Source of the DNA: Haliea sp.
Lineage (GTDB): Bacteria > Pseudomonadota > Gammaproteobacteria > Pseudomonadales > Halieaceae
Direction of reading: 5' to 3'
NCBI GenBank assembly: GCA_016704305.1
Contig: JADJAL010000001.1
Span: 62,001-126,000, forward strand
Length of the DNA: 64,000 nt
Shown here: positions 37,517 through 48,200 of the stretch, piece after piece
How the letters are laid out: each line of letters begins with the position of its first letter
Numbering within the stretch: the stretch's first letter is position 1
Notes under the pieces: generated by a model
Seen by the model: only the letters and a program-made list of their open reading frames with translations
Told to the model about the DNA's origin: nothing
Database searches by the model: none
Program-made: the position numbers and the translations under genes

Positions 37517-38941
37517 TCACTGCCAGCCGCCGCCCAGCGCCCGGTAGAGTTCCACGTACGCGCGCAGTTCCTCGCCCTCGGTTTTTGCCAGCAGTATCCT
37601 CTGGTCAAGTAACTGCTGGTCGGCGTTGAGAATTTCAAGGTAAGTAGCCAGGCCCGCATTATAGCGCAAGCGTGAGAGCATCGCGGAGTCCTGCAACGCA
37701 GCGACTCCCGTCTCCAGCGTCATGCGTTGCTCGCCCAGCATTTCTACAGCCACCAGCGCGTTGGCGACTTCGCGGTAACTGTTGAGGGCAGCATTCTGGT
37801 ACTGCGAGAACGCCTGCTGGTACACCGCCTGGCTCGCCTCATAGTTACTCCTCAGCCGCCCGCCCTGGAAAATCGGTGCAAACACACTGGGGTTGACACT
37901 CCAGACCTCGGCATCACTGCTCAACAGGTTGGAGAAGTCACCGCTAACGCCACCGTACAACCCCGTGAGCGAGATGCTGGGGAAGAAGGCCGCTTTCGCG
38001 GCACCCACCCGGGCATTTGCCGCGACCAATTGTTGCTCCGCTTCCATCACGTCGGGCCGCCGCTCCAGCAACTGGGCCGGCAGGCCAACCGGTATCGTCG
38101 CTGGTAACTGCAACGCGGTGACCGACTCGCCACGTTTTACCGGCCCAGGCGGCAGGCCCAGCAGCACACTCAATGCATTTTCGGCCGATGCGATCTGCAC
38201 GTTGAGGTCGGGAATCAAAGCCGTGGTGCGCGCCCGGTTGGCGATTGCCGTGTCCAGCTCAAGGCGATTGGAAATGCCGCCGCGCAAGCGTTTTTCATAG
38301 AACTGCACCGTCTCCTCGTTGGAGGCGGCTGTCTGCTGGGCGATCTCCAGTTGCAGGTCCAGCTGGCGCAGAAAATAGTACGTTGAGGAGACATCCGCGA
38401 CCAGCAGGACGAGCACGCCTCGCCGGCCCTGCTCGGTCGCGAGGTACTCCGCGAATGCGGCTTCGCTCTGGCGACGCACGCGCCCGAACAGATCGACTTC
38501 CCAGGACACCTGCAGGGCGGCATTCCAGTTCTGGTAGCTGCGATTCGAACCACTGGAATCGGCCGGATCAGCCGACCCGGACATCTGCTCCGACGAGTAG
38601 CCACCACTGGCGCCGACCTCGGGCAACAGGAAGGAGCGCGCAATGCCGTAGCGAGCGCGCGCCTCCTCGACCCGCGCCGTGGCAATGCGCAAATCGAGGT
38701 TGTTGGCGAGTGCCGTATTAATCAGGTCCTGCAATACCGGATCGGTGGCGATACTCGACCACTGGACATCGGCAATCGACGTCGCCGACGCGCCAGGCGC
38801 CTCTCCGCGAAACGCGGCGGGTTCCACCACGTCAGGGCGCTGGTAATCCGGGCCCAATACACAGCCGCTGGCAGTGGAGAGGCACAGGGCCAGAGGCACA
38901 ACCCGACGCAGAGTGCGGACAGTCATCGTCCTGATTGTCAT
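37517..38941 (-). CDS. RND efflux outer-membrane factor (NodT/OprM-type lipoprotein)
   Basis: 474 aa. The N-terminus is a lipoprotein signal ending LSTASGC (Cys about 27), followed by the GPDYQRPDV motif shared by NodT/OprM proteins. Two TolC-like repeats follow, with SPSISLTGLYGG-type and NPSVFAPIFQGGRLR (about 375-390) segments. It forms the outer-membrane exit duct of the tripartite pump. The start lies 1 nt past the stop of the RND pump gene, so the three genes are one operon (adaptor, pump, channel). Confidence 0.92.
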   Translation of the reverse strand: MTIRTMTVRTLRRVVPLALCLSTASGCVLGPDYQRPDVVEPAAFRGEAPGASATSIADVQWSSIATDPVLQDLINTALANNLDLRIATARVEEARARYGIARSFLLPEVGASGGYSSEQMSGSADPADSSGSNRSYQNWNAALQVSWEVDLFGRVRRQSEAAFAEYLATEQGRRGVLVLLVADVSSTYYFLRQLDLQLEIAQQTAASNEETVQFYEKRLRGGISNRLELDTAIANRARTTALIPDLNVQIASAENALSVLLGLPPGPVKRGESVTALQLPATIPVGLPAQLLERRPDVMEAEQQLVAANARVGAAKAAFFPSISLTGLYGGVSGDFSNLLSSDAEVWSVNPSVFAPIFQGGRLRSNYEASQAVYQQAFSQYQNAALNSYREVANALVAVEMLGEQRMTLETGVAALQDSAMLSRLRYNAGLATYLEILNADQQLLDQRILLAKTEGEELRAYVELYRALGGGWQ

Positions 38942-38942
38942 G

Positions 38943-41900
38943 TCAGTGCACGTCCTTCGCCGGTGGTTGCGGAGTGGGCTGCACCCCCGCCTTTCGACCC
39001 TGCACAGCCTGCAGCACCTTTTCCACCGCGACGAATAGCACTGGAATCAGGCACACGCCGATCAAGGTGGCGATGAGCATGCCCGAGAATACGGTCATGC
39101 CCATCACTTTGCGCGCCTCGGCCCCGGCACCGCTAGCTGTCAGCAGGGGCACCACACCGAGAATAAACGCAAACGCCGTCATCAGGATCGGGCGGAAGCG
39201 CAGTTTCGCCGCCTCCAGCGCGGCCGGCACGATATCCTTACCCTGCTCGCGCAGCATGCGGGCAAACTCCACGATCAGGATCGCGTTCTTTGCCGCCAGC
39301 CCGATAAGCATGATCAGGCCGATCTGGGCAAACACGTTGTTGACGTAACTGAAGGAGAACTGCCCGGCCAGCCAGAGACCGAAGAATGCGCCGAACGCGG
39401 CAAACGGCGTGCCCAGCAGCACGCTGAAGGGCAGCGCCCAACTCTCGTACTGCGCGGCCAACACGAGGAATACGAGCAGAATTGCCAGCGCGAAAAACGG
39501 CAGTGGATTGGGCGATGCCTTTTCCTGGTAAGACATGTCTGACCACTGGTATGCCATGGTGTCGGGAAGCGTGGCCTCCGCTACCTCTTCCAGCGCGGCC
39601 AGCGCCTGGGCCGAGCTGTAGCCGGTTGCCGGTGTACCGGAAATCTCCGCCGCGCGGAACAGGTTGAACCGGGTGGTGAATTCCGGGCCGTTGGTGGGAC
39701 GCGTCGATACCAGCGTATTCAGGGGGACCATGTCGTTGGCGGCGCTGCGCACGAAAAACAGCCCGAGTTGCGACACGTCCTGGCGAAATTCCGGCTCGGC
39801 CTGCACGTACACCTTATAGACGCGGCCAAAACGGTTGAAGTCGTTGACGTAGGAACTCCCGAGCAGCGCGCCCAGCGTGGTATTCACATCCTCCAGGGCT
39901 ACACCCGTCTTCAGCACCTTGCTGCGATCGATATCCGCGTAAATCTGCGGAACGCTCGCACGAAATACCGTGGATATCCGGCCAATCTCCGGGCGCGCGC
40001 TCGCCGCCGCGATAAACGCCTGTGCCTGCTCGGCGAGATATTCCGGGGTGCCGCCAGACCTGTCCTGTAACTGCAGGGTGAATCCGGAACCCGTGCCGAG
40101 GCCGGGAATCGCCGGCGGACCGAAGGCGCCGACCATCGCCTCGGGGACCTGCCGTGCAAACTCGCGGTTCAGCGCCTCGGCGACGCCACTGGCATGGGTT
40201 TCAGGTGTCGTGCGCTCGTTCCATTCCTTGAGCTGCACGAAGAAAAAACCCATATTGGAGGAGTACGCGCCGGTGATCAGGCTGTAGCCGGTGATCGTGA
40301 TATACGCCTCGATGGCGTCATTGCCGGCCAAAACCGACTCGACCTTCTTCATGACCCTGTCCGAGCGCTCCAGCGAACTGGCATCCGGGAGCATCGCGTT
40401 GACCAGCAGGTAGCCCTGGTCCTCTTCGGGTACGAAACCCGCCGGAATGCGGCCGACCAGCCCTATCGTCAGTCCCACGAGAATTACAATGAACAGCAGG
40501 CTGCGCGACATTTTTCGCACCAGCACGGACGTGAATCCCACGTAGCGCTCGGTGCCGCGCCCGAAGAGGCGGTTGAACCAATCATAGAACGGTGTCAGGA
40601 ACGTGCGTTTTCCGGTAGGTGCTTTTAGCAACAGCGCCGCGAGCGCCGGGGAAAGTGTCAGCGCATTGAACGCGGACAACAGCACCGAGATTGCGATCGT
40701 GATCGCAAACTGCTGGTAAAAACTGCCGGTAATACCGGGGATGAATCCGACCGGCACGAACACCGCGGTGAGGATCAGCGCGATCGCCACCACCGGGCCC
40801 GACACCTCCTTCATCGCCTGCAGCGTCGCTGCTTTCGGTTCCATGCCCTGCTCGATGTGGTGCATCACCGCCTCGACCACCACGATGGCATCGTCGACGA
40901 CAATCCCGATCGCCAGCACCAACCCGAGCAGCGACAGCACGTTGATCGAAAAGCCGAGCATCGGGAAGAACATGAACGCACCGATCAGCGAGACCGGCAC
41001 GGTGAGCAGCGGTATGAGCGTGGCGCGCCAATTCTGCAGGAAGATGAACACCACCAGGATCACCAGGGCCACCGCCTCGAACAGCGTATGCACGATTTCG
41101 CTGATGCCCTCGCTGACCGGCAGCGTGGTATCGAGCGACACGCCGTACTGCAGGTCATTGGGGAAACGCGTCGACAATTCGCTCATCGTCGCCTTGACCC
41201 GCTCCGCGATCTCCAGCGCGTTGGTGCCCGGTATCTGGAAGACGGTCAGCACGGCGGCGTCGCGGCCGTCGAGTCGCCCGATGGAGTTGTAGAGCATGGT
41301 GCCGAGGTCGATCCTGGCGACATCCTTGAGCAGCACCTGGCTGCCATCGGCATTGGAGCGAACAATAATCTCGCCAAATTGGTCCTCATTCAGCAACCGA
41401 CCCTCGGTGCGCACGGTGTAGGTGTACTCCGTACCCGGCGCCGCGGGTGGGCCGCCAATCTGGCCGGCGGGGCTGAGCTGGTTCTGCTGGTTGATCGCGT
41501 TGACGATGTCCGGCACCGTGATGCCCAGTTTGGCGATCCGGTCGGGGCGCAACCAGATGCGCATCGCGTAGTCGCTGCCGCCGAGCAGGTTGACCTGGCC
41601 CACGCCGGGGATGCGTGCAAGGCTGTCCACCACGTTGATGGACGCATAGTTCGAGAGAAAGTTATTGTCAAAAGTGCCGTTGGGGGAACTCAGGGTCAGA
41701 ACGAGCAGCGGGAACGAGAGCGACTTCTTCACCGATACGCCGTAATTTTTCACCGACTGCGGCAACGAGGGCATGGCCTCGGACACGCGGTTCTGCGTGA
41801 GCACGTTGGCCGTGTCGAGATCAGTACCCACCTCGAAGGTGACCTTCAATGTCAGGGTGCCGTCATTGGCGTTGGTCGACTTCATGTAGATTGAGTTTTC

Positions 41901-42116
41901 GACGCCATTCATCTTCTGCTCGAGCGGCGTGGCGACGGACGCCTCGACATCGGTGGCGCTGGCGCCGACAAACGTCGTGGTGACCTGCACCATCGGCGGC
42001 ACGATTTCCGGGTACTGGGCAATGGGCAGGCTGGACATCGCGACCAGGCCGAGCAACACCATGATGATGGAAATCACCATGGCGACGATGGGACGATTGA
42101 CGAAAAATGCGCCCAC
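38943..42116 (-). CDS. RND-family multidrug efflux pump (HAE1/AcrB type)
   Basis: 1057 aa. It starts MGAFFVNRPIVAMVISIIMV, the HAE1 N-terminal helix. GIVVDDAIVVVEAVMHHIE in TM4 carries the proton-relay Asp pair, and the C-terminal half has GLAAKNAILIVEFARMLREQ with the TM10 Lys. Length is normal for AcrB/MexB. It would export amphiphilic drugs, bile-type detergents or toxic pathway intermediates, powered by protons. It lies 3 nt after the adaptor stop and 1 nt before the channel start. Confidence 0.95.
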   Translation of the reverse strand: MGAFFVNRPIVAMVISIIMVLLGLVAMSSLPIAQYPEIVPPMVQVTTTFVGASATDVEASVATPLEQKMNGVENSIYMKSTNANDGTLTLKVTFEVGTDLDTANVLTQNRVSEAMPSLPQSVKNYGVSVKKSLSFPLLVLTLSSPNGTFDNNFLSNYASINVVDSLARIPGVGQVNLLGGSDYAMRIWLRPDRIAKLGITVPDIVNAINQQNQLSPAGQIGGPPAAPGTEYTYTVRTEGRLLNEDQFGEIIVRSNADGSQVLLKDVARIDLGTMLYNSIGRLDGRDAAVLTVFQIPGTNALEIAERVKATMSELSTRFPNDLQYGVSLDTTLPVSEGISEIVHTLFEAVALVILVVFIFLQNWRATLIPLLTVPVSLIGAFMFFPMLGFSINVLSLLGLVLAIGIVVDDAIVVVEAVMHHIEQGMEPKAATLQAMKEVSGPVVAIALILTAVFVPVGFIPGITGSFYQQFAITIAISVLLSAFNALTLSPALAALLLKAPTGKRTFLTPFYDWFNRLFGRGTERYVGFTSVLVRKMSRSLLFIVILVGLTIGLVGRIPAGFVPEEDQGYLLVNAMLPDASSLERSDRVMKKVESVLAGNDAIEAYITITGYSLITGAYSSNMGFFFVQLKEWNERTTPETHASGVAEALNREFARQVPEAMVGAFGPPAIPGLGTGSGFTLQLQDRSGGTPEYLAEQAQAFIAAASARPEIGRISTVFRASVPQIYADIDRSKVLKTGVALEDVNTTLGALLGSSYVNDFNRFGRVYKVYVQAEPEFRQDVSQLGLFFVRSAANDMVPLNTLVSTRPTNGPEFTTRFNLFRAAEISGTPATGYSSAQALAALEEVAEATLPDTMAYQWSDMSYQEKASPNPLPFFALAILLVFLVLAAQYESWALPFSVLLGTPFAAFGAFFGLWLAGQFSFSYVNNVFAQIGLIMLIGLAAKNAILIVEFARMLREQGKDIVPAALEAAKLRFRPILMTAFAFILGVVPLLTASGAGAEARKVMGMTVFSGMLIATLIGVCLIPVLFVAVEKVLQAVQGRKAGVQPTPQPPAKDVH

Positions 42117-42119
42117 GGG

Positions 42120-43328
42120 CTAGTACTCGACTTTATCAGTGGCGGCGGGATCGGCTGGCGTGGTCGCGGGCGCAGCCACGGGTGCGGCAGCAACGGTCAT
42201 GCCGTCACGCAGGCGCTGCAAGCCCTCGACCACGACCCGTTCACCGGGATGCAGGCCCTCGTCAATCACCCAGAGATCGCCCACGCGCGGACCGACCTTG
42301 ACGGTGCGCAGACTGACCTTGTTATCAGCATCGACGACGAAGACGTTGAAACGGTCCTGCAATTCCTGCACGGCGCGCTGCAGCACCAGCAACGCATCGT
42401 TCCTGATCTCGGAGGCAAAGCGCACCCGGCCATATTGCCCCGGCCGCAGCAGTCGCTCCGGGTTGGGAAAGGCGATCTGTACCGACAGGGTGCCCGTGGT
42501 GGGATCTACGGCGCGTTCGATGGCTTCCAGGCTGCCTGGCTGCGGAAATATGCTGCCGTCCGCCAGGATCAATTCCGCGCCAATCGGTGCGCCGGCATGC
42601 GAGGCCATGCGCGACTCCTTGCTACGCGCCAGCTTCAGGTAATCGGCTTCGCTGATGCCCCCGCGAAAGATGATCGGATCTACCTTCGAGACGGTGGTCA
42701 ACAGCGTGCTTTCGCCACTACCGACCAGGTTTCCCGCCTTGACCTCGGTAATGCCCACGATGCCGTCGATCGGCGAGGTGATGCGCGTGTAGCCCAGGTC
42801 CAGTTCCGCCTTGTCAGTCGCCGCGCGGGCGGCATCGACCTGGGCAATCGCCGCGTTCTGCGTGGCCATGGCATTGTCCAACTCCTGCAAACTCACGGCC
42901 TGCTGCGCGGCCAGCGGTTTCATGCGGTTCACGGTGACCGTGGCCTGGTCCAGACGCGCCTGGCTGGTGGCAAGGTTGGCCTTCGCCTGGGCGAGCGCCG
43001 CTTGCAACGGTTTCGGGTCGATTTGATACAACAGGTCGCCGGTGTGCACATAGGCGCCCTCGACAAAATTGATGGTATCGAGAAAGCCCTCCACGCGGGC
43101 CCGGATGTCGACATCCTGGGAGCCCTGGGTCTGTCCCACGATTTCCATGTAAATAGGCACGGAACGTTGCACCACTTCCGCGAAGTAGACCTCGGGAACA
43201 ACCGCTTGCGTGGCATTCTTGTCGGAACAGGCTGTCGATAGCGTTGCCAGCAAGCCAAGTAGTGCCAGAGTCAGGCTGCGCGCCAGGAGGCGTCGCCGCG
43301 ACAGGAGAAAGATACGAATACTGCGCAT
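42120..43328 (-). CDS. RND efflux periplasmic adaptor (membrane fusion protein)
   Basis: 402 aa from ATG 43328; an in-frame upstream start at 43382 is possible. The lipoprotein signal ends LSTAC (Cys about 34). The biotinyl-lipoyl-like half motifs (VDIRARVEGFLDTINFVEGA and YTRITSPIDGIVGITEVKAG), a coiled-coil hairpin between about 115 and 175, and a beta-barrel are those of AcrA/MexA adaptors. The C-terminal tail is rich in Ala/Pro/Thr. It is the first gene of the operon. The sequence GTTGTACACC upstream (43383-43374, minus strand) resembles the palindrome before the TonB gene and might be an operator. Confidence 0.93.
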   Translation of the reverse strand: MRSIRIFLLSRRRLLARSLTLALLGLLATLSTACSDKNATQAVVPEVYFAEVVQRSVPIYMEIVGQTQGSQDVDIRARVEGFLDTINFVEGAYVHTGDLLYQIDPKPLQAALAQAKANLATSQARLDQATVTVNRMKPLAAQQAVSLQELDNAMATQNAAIAQVDAARAATDKAELDLGYTRITSPIDGIVGITEVKAGNLVGSGESTLLTTVSKVDPIIFRGGISEADYLKLARSKESRMASHAGAPIGAELILADGSIFPQPGSLEAIERAVDPTTGTLSVQIAFPNPERLLRPGQYGRVRFASEIRNDALLVLQRAVQELQDRFNVFVVDADNKVSLRTVKVGPRVGDLWVIDEGLHPGERVVVEGLQRLRDGMTVAAAPVAAPATTPADPAATDKVEY

Positions 43329-43514
43329 GGGTTTACTGTGCTCTAAAACCGAGCCTGTTATTGGCTCTATATTGGTGTACAACCCGGCCGGGGTCAGTTG
43401 CCCGCCACCAGATCACTGGTATCAAAATTGTTTTATTGGCTACACAGCATTCGCTGGCGTCCGCACATGTTACCACGGGGACTTCACAATGCCGCGCGTG
43501 AGCGCGATTCGCAC

Positions 43515-44582
43515 TCAGTAGTCATAGAACATCGCCTGGATGCGCCCAGGATCACTGGTCAGGGTCAGTGCGAGCTGCAGGAGCACGCGCGACTTGGCAG
43601 GATTCAGTTCGCCCGATGCAACAAAGCCCATCTCGTCGTCGTTGACCTCATTATTGCGCAGGACGAGGCCCTGTGGCAGGCGAGTGCTGCGCACCACCAC
43701 GACACCAGACGCGGCGATTTTCTTCAGCGTTTCCAACGCTGGTGATGTCATGTTGCCATCCCCTACGCCGGCGACGACGATACCTTTGGCGCCGTTTTTG
43801 ACCGCCGCTTCGATCAGGTCCGCGCTCATGTTGGCGTGTGCATAAATGATGTCAACCCGTGGCAGCTTGTCCAGGCTCTCGACGGAAAATTCCGTCTGCG
43901 CGCCGACCTTTTTGTCCATCGGCTCAAACCACTCGACGGTGCCGGTGTGCGCCAGTCCGGCCGGCCCGCGGTTGATACTCTCGAACGTCTGCACGCTGGT
44001 GGTATTGGTCTTCACTACATTGCGCGCGTAATGGAATTCATCGTTGAGACTGACCAGCGTGCCGCGCCCGCTGGCTTTCGGGTCGGCCGCCACCGCCACG
44101 CCGTTGTAGATATTGCCCGGACCATCGGCGCTGATCGCCGTGGCGGGGCGCATCGAGCCGACCATAACCACCGGTTTGGGGCTCTTGGTCACCAGGCTCA
44201 AAAAGTAGCTGGTTTCCTCCAGGGTATCCGTGCCATGCATGATCAATGCGCCGTCCACGTCGTCTTTGGCCAGGGTCGCGGACAGCGCCTTCGCCAGTTG
44301 CAACCAGACATCGTCATTCATGTCCTGGCTGCCGATATTGACGACCTGCTCGCCGCTGATGCTGGCGAGCTTGCCAAGGTTCGGCACAGCGTTGATCAAT
44401 GTGTCGACATCATACGCACCGGACTTGTAGCCATAGTCCTGGGCGCTGGCTTGTGCGCCGGCAATGGTGCCTCCAGTGGCGATCACATGAATCCTGGGCA
44501 GGTCCGCGGCGGTTGCGATATTCACCGACAACGCAGCCAACAGCGCGAGAGCGGGGGCGGCGAATTTCCGAATGGGGTTCAT
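43515..44582 (-). CDS. ansB: Periplasmic type II L-asparaginase
   Basis: 355 aa with AAGGAGA 7 nt before the ATG. The signal peptide ends NIATA-ADLP, so it is periplasmic. The first catalytic Thr is in HVIATGGTIAGAQ (about 36) and the second in MHGTDTLEET (about 115), with the Lys in SPKPVVMVGSMRP. Length and motifs match type II enzymes with high affinity for asparagine; glutamine activity is also possible. It is the last gene of the decarboxylase-antiporter operon, 98 nt after the aspartate decarboxylase. There it would supply aspartate to the antiporter from external asparagine. Some homologues are glutaminase-asparaginases, so the substrate range is not certain. Confidence 0.92.
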   Translation of the reverse strand: MNPIRKFAAPALALLAALSVNIATAADLPRIHVIATGGTIAGAQASAQDYGYKSGAYDVDTLINAVPNLGKLASISGEQVVNIGSQDMNDDVWLQLAKALSATLAKDDVDGALIMHGTDTLEETSYFLSLVTKSPKPVVMVGSMRPATAISADGPGNIYNGVAVAADPKASGRGTLVSLNDEFHYARNVVKTNTTSVQTFESINRGPAGLAHTGTVEWFEPMDKKVGAQTEFSVESLDKLPRVDIIYAHANMSADLIEAAVKNGAKGIVVAGVGDGNMTSPALETLKKIAASGVVVVRSTRLPQGLVLRNNEVNDDEMGFVASGELNPAKSRVLLQLALTLTSDPGRIQAMFYDY

Positions 44583-44680
44583 GGTGAATCTCCTTATGTG
44601 TTTGCAGGGTGACAGTCTGTTGAAAGTACGCGCACTCGATCGCAGTGTCGCGAACTCGAGTCCAATGATCTGGCGATGCC

Positions 44681-46478
44681 TCACTTGCCACTACCGCGCG
44701 TTTTCGCTTTGCCGGATTTCGCGCCTTTGGCAGGCCTATCGGCCTTGCCAGGCTTGGCAGCTTTGGCAAGTTTGACGGGCTTGCTCGCTTTGGTAGGCTT
44801 CGTTATTTTGACAGGCTTGGCGACTTTCACACCGGCACCGGGCTTCGCGCTTTTCTTCTTGCGGGCCGCTTTTGCATCGGCGGCCAGGGCCGCCTCGTAG
44901 GCATCCCGGTAGACCAGGGCGATTTCGCGCACGGCGCGCCCGATATCGTCGTACACATAGCCTTCGAGGTTGGCGAAGGAGACGCGCACCGACCAGCCCG
45001 GCGCTTCGAAGCCGCCGCCGTTCAGCAGCACGATGCCGTAGTCCTTCGCAAGGCGGAAAACAATGTCCAGCGGATGCACATTCTTGCGGATCCAGGCGAA
45101 GACCTCGGCGCCGCCAGCATTTTTTCAGCCAGAACTCGAAATCGATGACGCCGTAGTAGTAGTCGAACATCTCATTGGGCGCGACTTCGATGCCGAGTCC
45201 CGCAATGGTGGCCTCGACCCGCTTCTTGACGATGCTCAGGCAGGCGCGCTGGTACAACTTCTTCACGTCCATCAGTTCGTACAGCGAGAACAGGCTCATC
45301 ATCACCTGCTGCGGCAGCGACAGGCCGGCGGTGTGGTTCAATGCCACATCGCGGCTGTCGGCCACGATGCGGTCGATGAACTTGACCTTGCGCGGTTCGA
45401 GCACCATCGTGCCGTAGCGCTTGTCCAGTTGCTTCAATACTTTCTTCGGGTGTTTGGCGATCAATTCATCCAGCAGATGATCTTCGTGCAGCGCGATGAC
45501 GCCCAGCCGCCAGCCCGTGCAACCAAAGTATTTACTGTAGGAGTACACGCCGATGGTGTTGCGCGGAAACGCGCCGAGCAGTGAACGGAAGCCGGGGACG
45601 AAGGTGCCGTAGACATCGTCGGTGAGCAATATCAGGTCCGGCCGCTTCTCCAGAATCTTGCCGATTTTGGCGATGGATGCGTCATTCAACGCAACCGCGC
45701 TGGGGTTGCCGGGGTTGCACAGAAAAAAGGCCTTGACCTTCGGGTCCAGCAGTTTCGCCAGTTCACGGTCGGTAAATTGGAAACGGTCGTCCTGGTGGGC
45801 CTCGACGTGTACGACCTTGAGGTCGTAATCCTCCAGGTGCGGCATTTCCAGGTAGGGCGTGAAGATCGGGGTGCCGAGCGCAATGGTATCTCCCGCGTTC
45901 AGCAGGCGATTCGTTTTCAGTGACTTGAAGATGTAGCACATGGCCGCGGTGCCGCCCTCGACCGCGTACAGCTCGAAGGTGCCCGCCGGCCGCGGCGAAC
46001 CACACATCGCCCACTGCAGGTACTCGCGCACGATTTGCTCGTTGTGGACCAGCATACGGTCGGGCGTGGGGTAGTTGTCGCCGATAATCGAGTCGACCAG
46101 TTCGTGCACGAAGGCATCGGATTCAAAACCAAACTTTGCCACTGCCCACGGCACCATCTCAGACAGCACACCGGCGCCGGGCAGATCAGCGTGTCCGGCA
46201 AGCCACGCATTCAGCCGTTCGGCGATGCCGGGTTTCTTCGCCATGCCGCCCAGCCCGGGCGGAAGATCGATCACGCGGCGGCACTCGGACACCGCGAACT
46301 GGCCAAGCAGGAAGAATGCTTCGCGCGGTTCCATGGCCACCCAGTTCGGGTTGCCGCGCCCGGCGTTCAGGTAGCTGACGCCGAGTTGGACGCCGGCCTG
46401 CTGCGCGAGCGCGGCGAGTTCATTCTTGATCTCGAACGGCCCGAGGGATTCGTACTGCCGCAAATTCAGGGTATCCAT
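44681..46478 (-). CDS. asdA: Bifunctional aspartate aminotransferase / L-aspartate 4-decarboxylase, one frameshift and a Lys-rich tail
   Basis: About 598 aa when joined. The PLP lysine is in IGVYSYSKYFGCTGWRLGV (about 315), CNPGNPSA is the fold-type I substrate loop, and LNAGRGNPNWVAMEPREAFF at the N-terminus is diagnostic of aspartate beta-decarboxylases (dodecamers of about 530 aa). After FEFWLK the frame changes at T6 45120-45125; five A residues on the coding strand would give WLKNAGGAEVFAW. The C-terminus has an extra tail of about 50 residues rich in Lys, Pro and Ala (for example KPVKITKPTKASKPVK), unlike the family. The reaction is Asp to Ala plus CO2. It lies 11 nt after an AspT antiporter, its known partner. 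Confidence 0.87.
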
Positions 46479-46489
46479 TTGGTGTTTCC

Positions 46490-48148
46490 TCAGATGAACA
46501 TGATGATAGTGCCGGCCAGCGTGAGCAGGACATTGGCAAAGGCATAGGTCCCGGTGTAGCCCAATGCCGGTATCGAGCTGTTCGCCTCGCGATTGACCAG
46601 GCTCATCGCGGGCGCGCTGGTCATCGCGCCGGTGAGGGCGCCCATCAGCAGCACAGGCGGCAGGCGCAGCACCTTGCGACCAAACGCATAGCCCAGCAGC
46701 AGCGGCAACGACACCACCAGTACGCTGGAGACAACCAGGCCAGGACCTGCCTGCAGGAACACCTCCACGATCTGCTCGCCGGCCTGCAGGCCGACGCCGA
46801 CGATGAACAGCATCAAGCCGAACTCCATGAAGATCCAGCGCGCGGCCTCCGGGAAGCGGCCGAAGGTCGGTCGGGTCGCGTTCAACCAGCCCACCAAAAT
46901 GCCAGAAGCCAGCAGCCCGCCGGCCATGCCGAGTCCGATCGGTATGCCCTTCACGGTGAATGCGAGGACGCCGATGAGTGCGCCCAGCGCGATACCAAAG
47001 GCAAACGTCGACATATCGGTCTCAGCGACGCCGGACTCCACCGGCCCCAGAATCGTTGCGAGCTCGGGCAGGGCGGATTTGGGCCCCATCACACTGAGCA
47101 CATCGCTGCGCTGCAATCTCAATTGCCCGCTGAGCGGCAGCGGCACCCCGTCGCGGCGCACCTCGTTGACAAATAGCCCGTAGCCGCGCGCGAGATTCAG
47201 GTCCCTGAGGCGCTTGCCGACAGCGTCGCGGCGGGCGATCACCACATGGGTAAACGAGGAGGACAGGTCGATCTCTGCCGAGACCGGGATCTCCTCGCCG
47301 AATGCCTCGGTCACGCCGCGGAAGAAGTCCGAGTCACCGTAGGCGTGGATTTCATCGCCGAGCCGCAGGTGGTCGTCGTCACTGAGTGTGAGCCACGCAC
47401 CGTCGCGCATCAGGCGCACTACGGCGAGTGCATCCCACAGCCGCGCGCGCACCTGGGCCACGGTGAGTGCGCATATGTCGGGGCGCGTCACGCGATAGGC
47501 GCGCGCCTGTAACTGGCCGCCACCCGGCTTTTGCTCGGACTGCTCCATGTTGGCCGCTTCCGCCGCCAGGTCGATGCGCAACAGCAACGGCAGCAACCGG
47601 ACCGCGGCGATGATGCCGAGCAGGCCGACAACGTAAGTGATGGCGTAGCTCGACGCGATGGTCGAGAGCGCAACGTCGGAACTGATGCCCTGCGGCAGGG
47701 CGACGAGACCGGAACGCACCGCTTCCTGGGCCGCCGCCAGCGTGGGCGTGGTGGTCATTGCGCCGGCCAAAAGCCCGGCCGTGCCGCCGAAGGGCAGTTC
47801 CAGCACCTTGCCGCAGGCCACGGCGACACCCACGCCGACGGCCGCGACGAACACGGCCAGCAGCAGGTACTGCAGCCCCTGGGTCATGAGCACCTCAAAG
47901 AAGCGCGGCCCGGCCTGGTAACCAACAGCAAAGATGAACAGGGCGAAGCCGACCGACTGCGCGCCCTCGTTCATCTTGAAGCCGTACTGTCCGAGGAGCA
48001 GCGACACGATAAGCGCGCCCGCCACCGGGCCCAGAGCAATGGGGCCGATACGGATGCGGCCGAGCAGATAGCCGAAGCCCAGCACGGTAAACAGCGTGAA
48101 CACCGGGTTGCCGCGCATAAAATCCAGAAGAAACGTCGCGGATTGCAT
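46490..48148 (-). CDS. aspT: AspT-family aspartate:alanine exchanger
   Basis: 552 aa. Two membrane halves (TM blocks about 15-190 and 385-552) flank central TrkA-C/RCK_C modules (about 205-370), the layout of the AAE family. Repeated motifs AMTTTPTLAAAQEAVRSG and GALTGAMTSAPAMSLVNREA sit at the equivalent point in each half. In the studied member the exchange of Asp(-) in for Ala out, coupled with cytosolic decarboxylation, makes a proton-motive force. It stands 11 nt before the aspartate decarboxylase gene and 52 nt after a second AspT paralogue. Confidence 0.88.
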   Translation of the reverse strand: MQSATFLLDFMRGNPVFTLFTVLGFGYLLGRIRIGPIALGPVAGALIVSLLLGQYGFKMNEGAQSVGFALFIFAVGYQAGPRFFEVLMTQGLQYLLLAVFVAAVGVGVAVACGKVLELPFGGTAGLLAGAMTTTPTLAAAQEAVRSGLVALPQGISSDVALSTIASSYAITYVVGLLGIIAAVRLLPLLLRIDLAAEAANMEQSEQKPGGGQLQARAYRVTRPDICALTVAQVRARLWDALAVVRLMRDGAWLTLSDDDHLRLGDEIHAYGDSDFFRGVTEAFGEEIPVSAEIDLSSSFTHVVIARRDAVGKRLRDLNLARGYGLFVNEVRRDGVPLPLSGQLRLQRSDVLSVMGPKSALPELATILGPVESGVAETDMSTFAFGIALGALIGVLAFTVKGIPIGLGMAGGLLASGILVGWLNATRPTFGRFPEAARWIFMEFGLMLFIVGVGLQAGEQIVEVFLQAGPGLVVSSVLVVSLPLLLGYAFGRKVLRLPPVLLMGALTGAMTSAPAMSLVNREANSSIPALGYTGTYAFANVLLTLAGTIIMFI

Positions 48149-48200
48149 GTTTGATTACTCCACGAGAAGACGCGTGTTGACCGCGTCCAGGATCAGATCG

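Noticed and set aside
40857..41894. 345-codon + strand frame
   Set aside because: Antisense to the RND pump gene; compositionally typical shadow.
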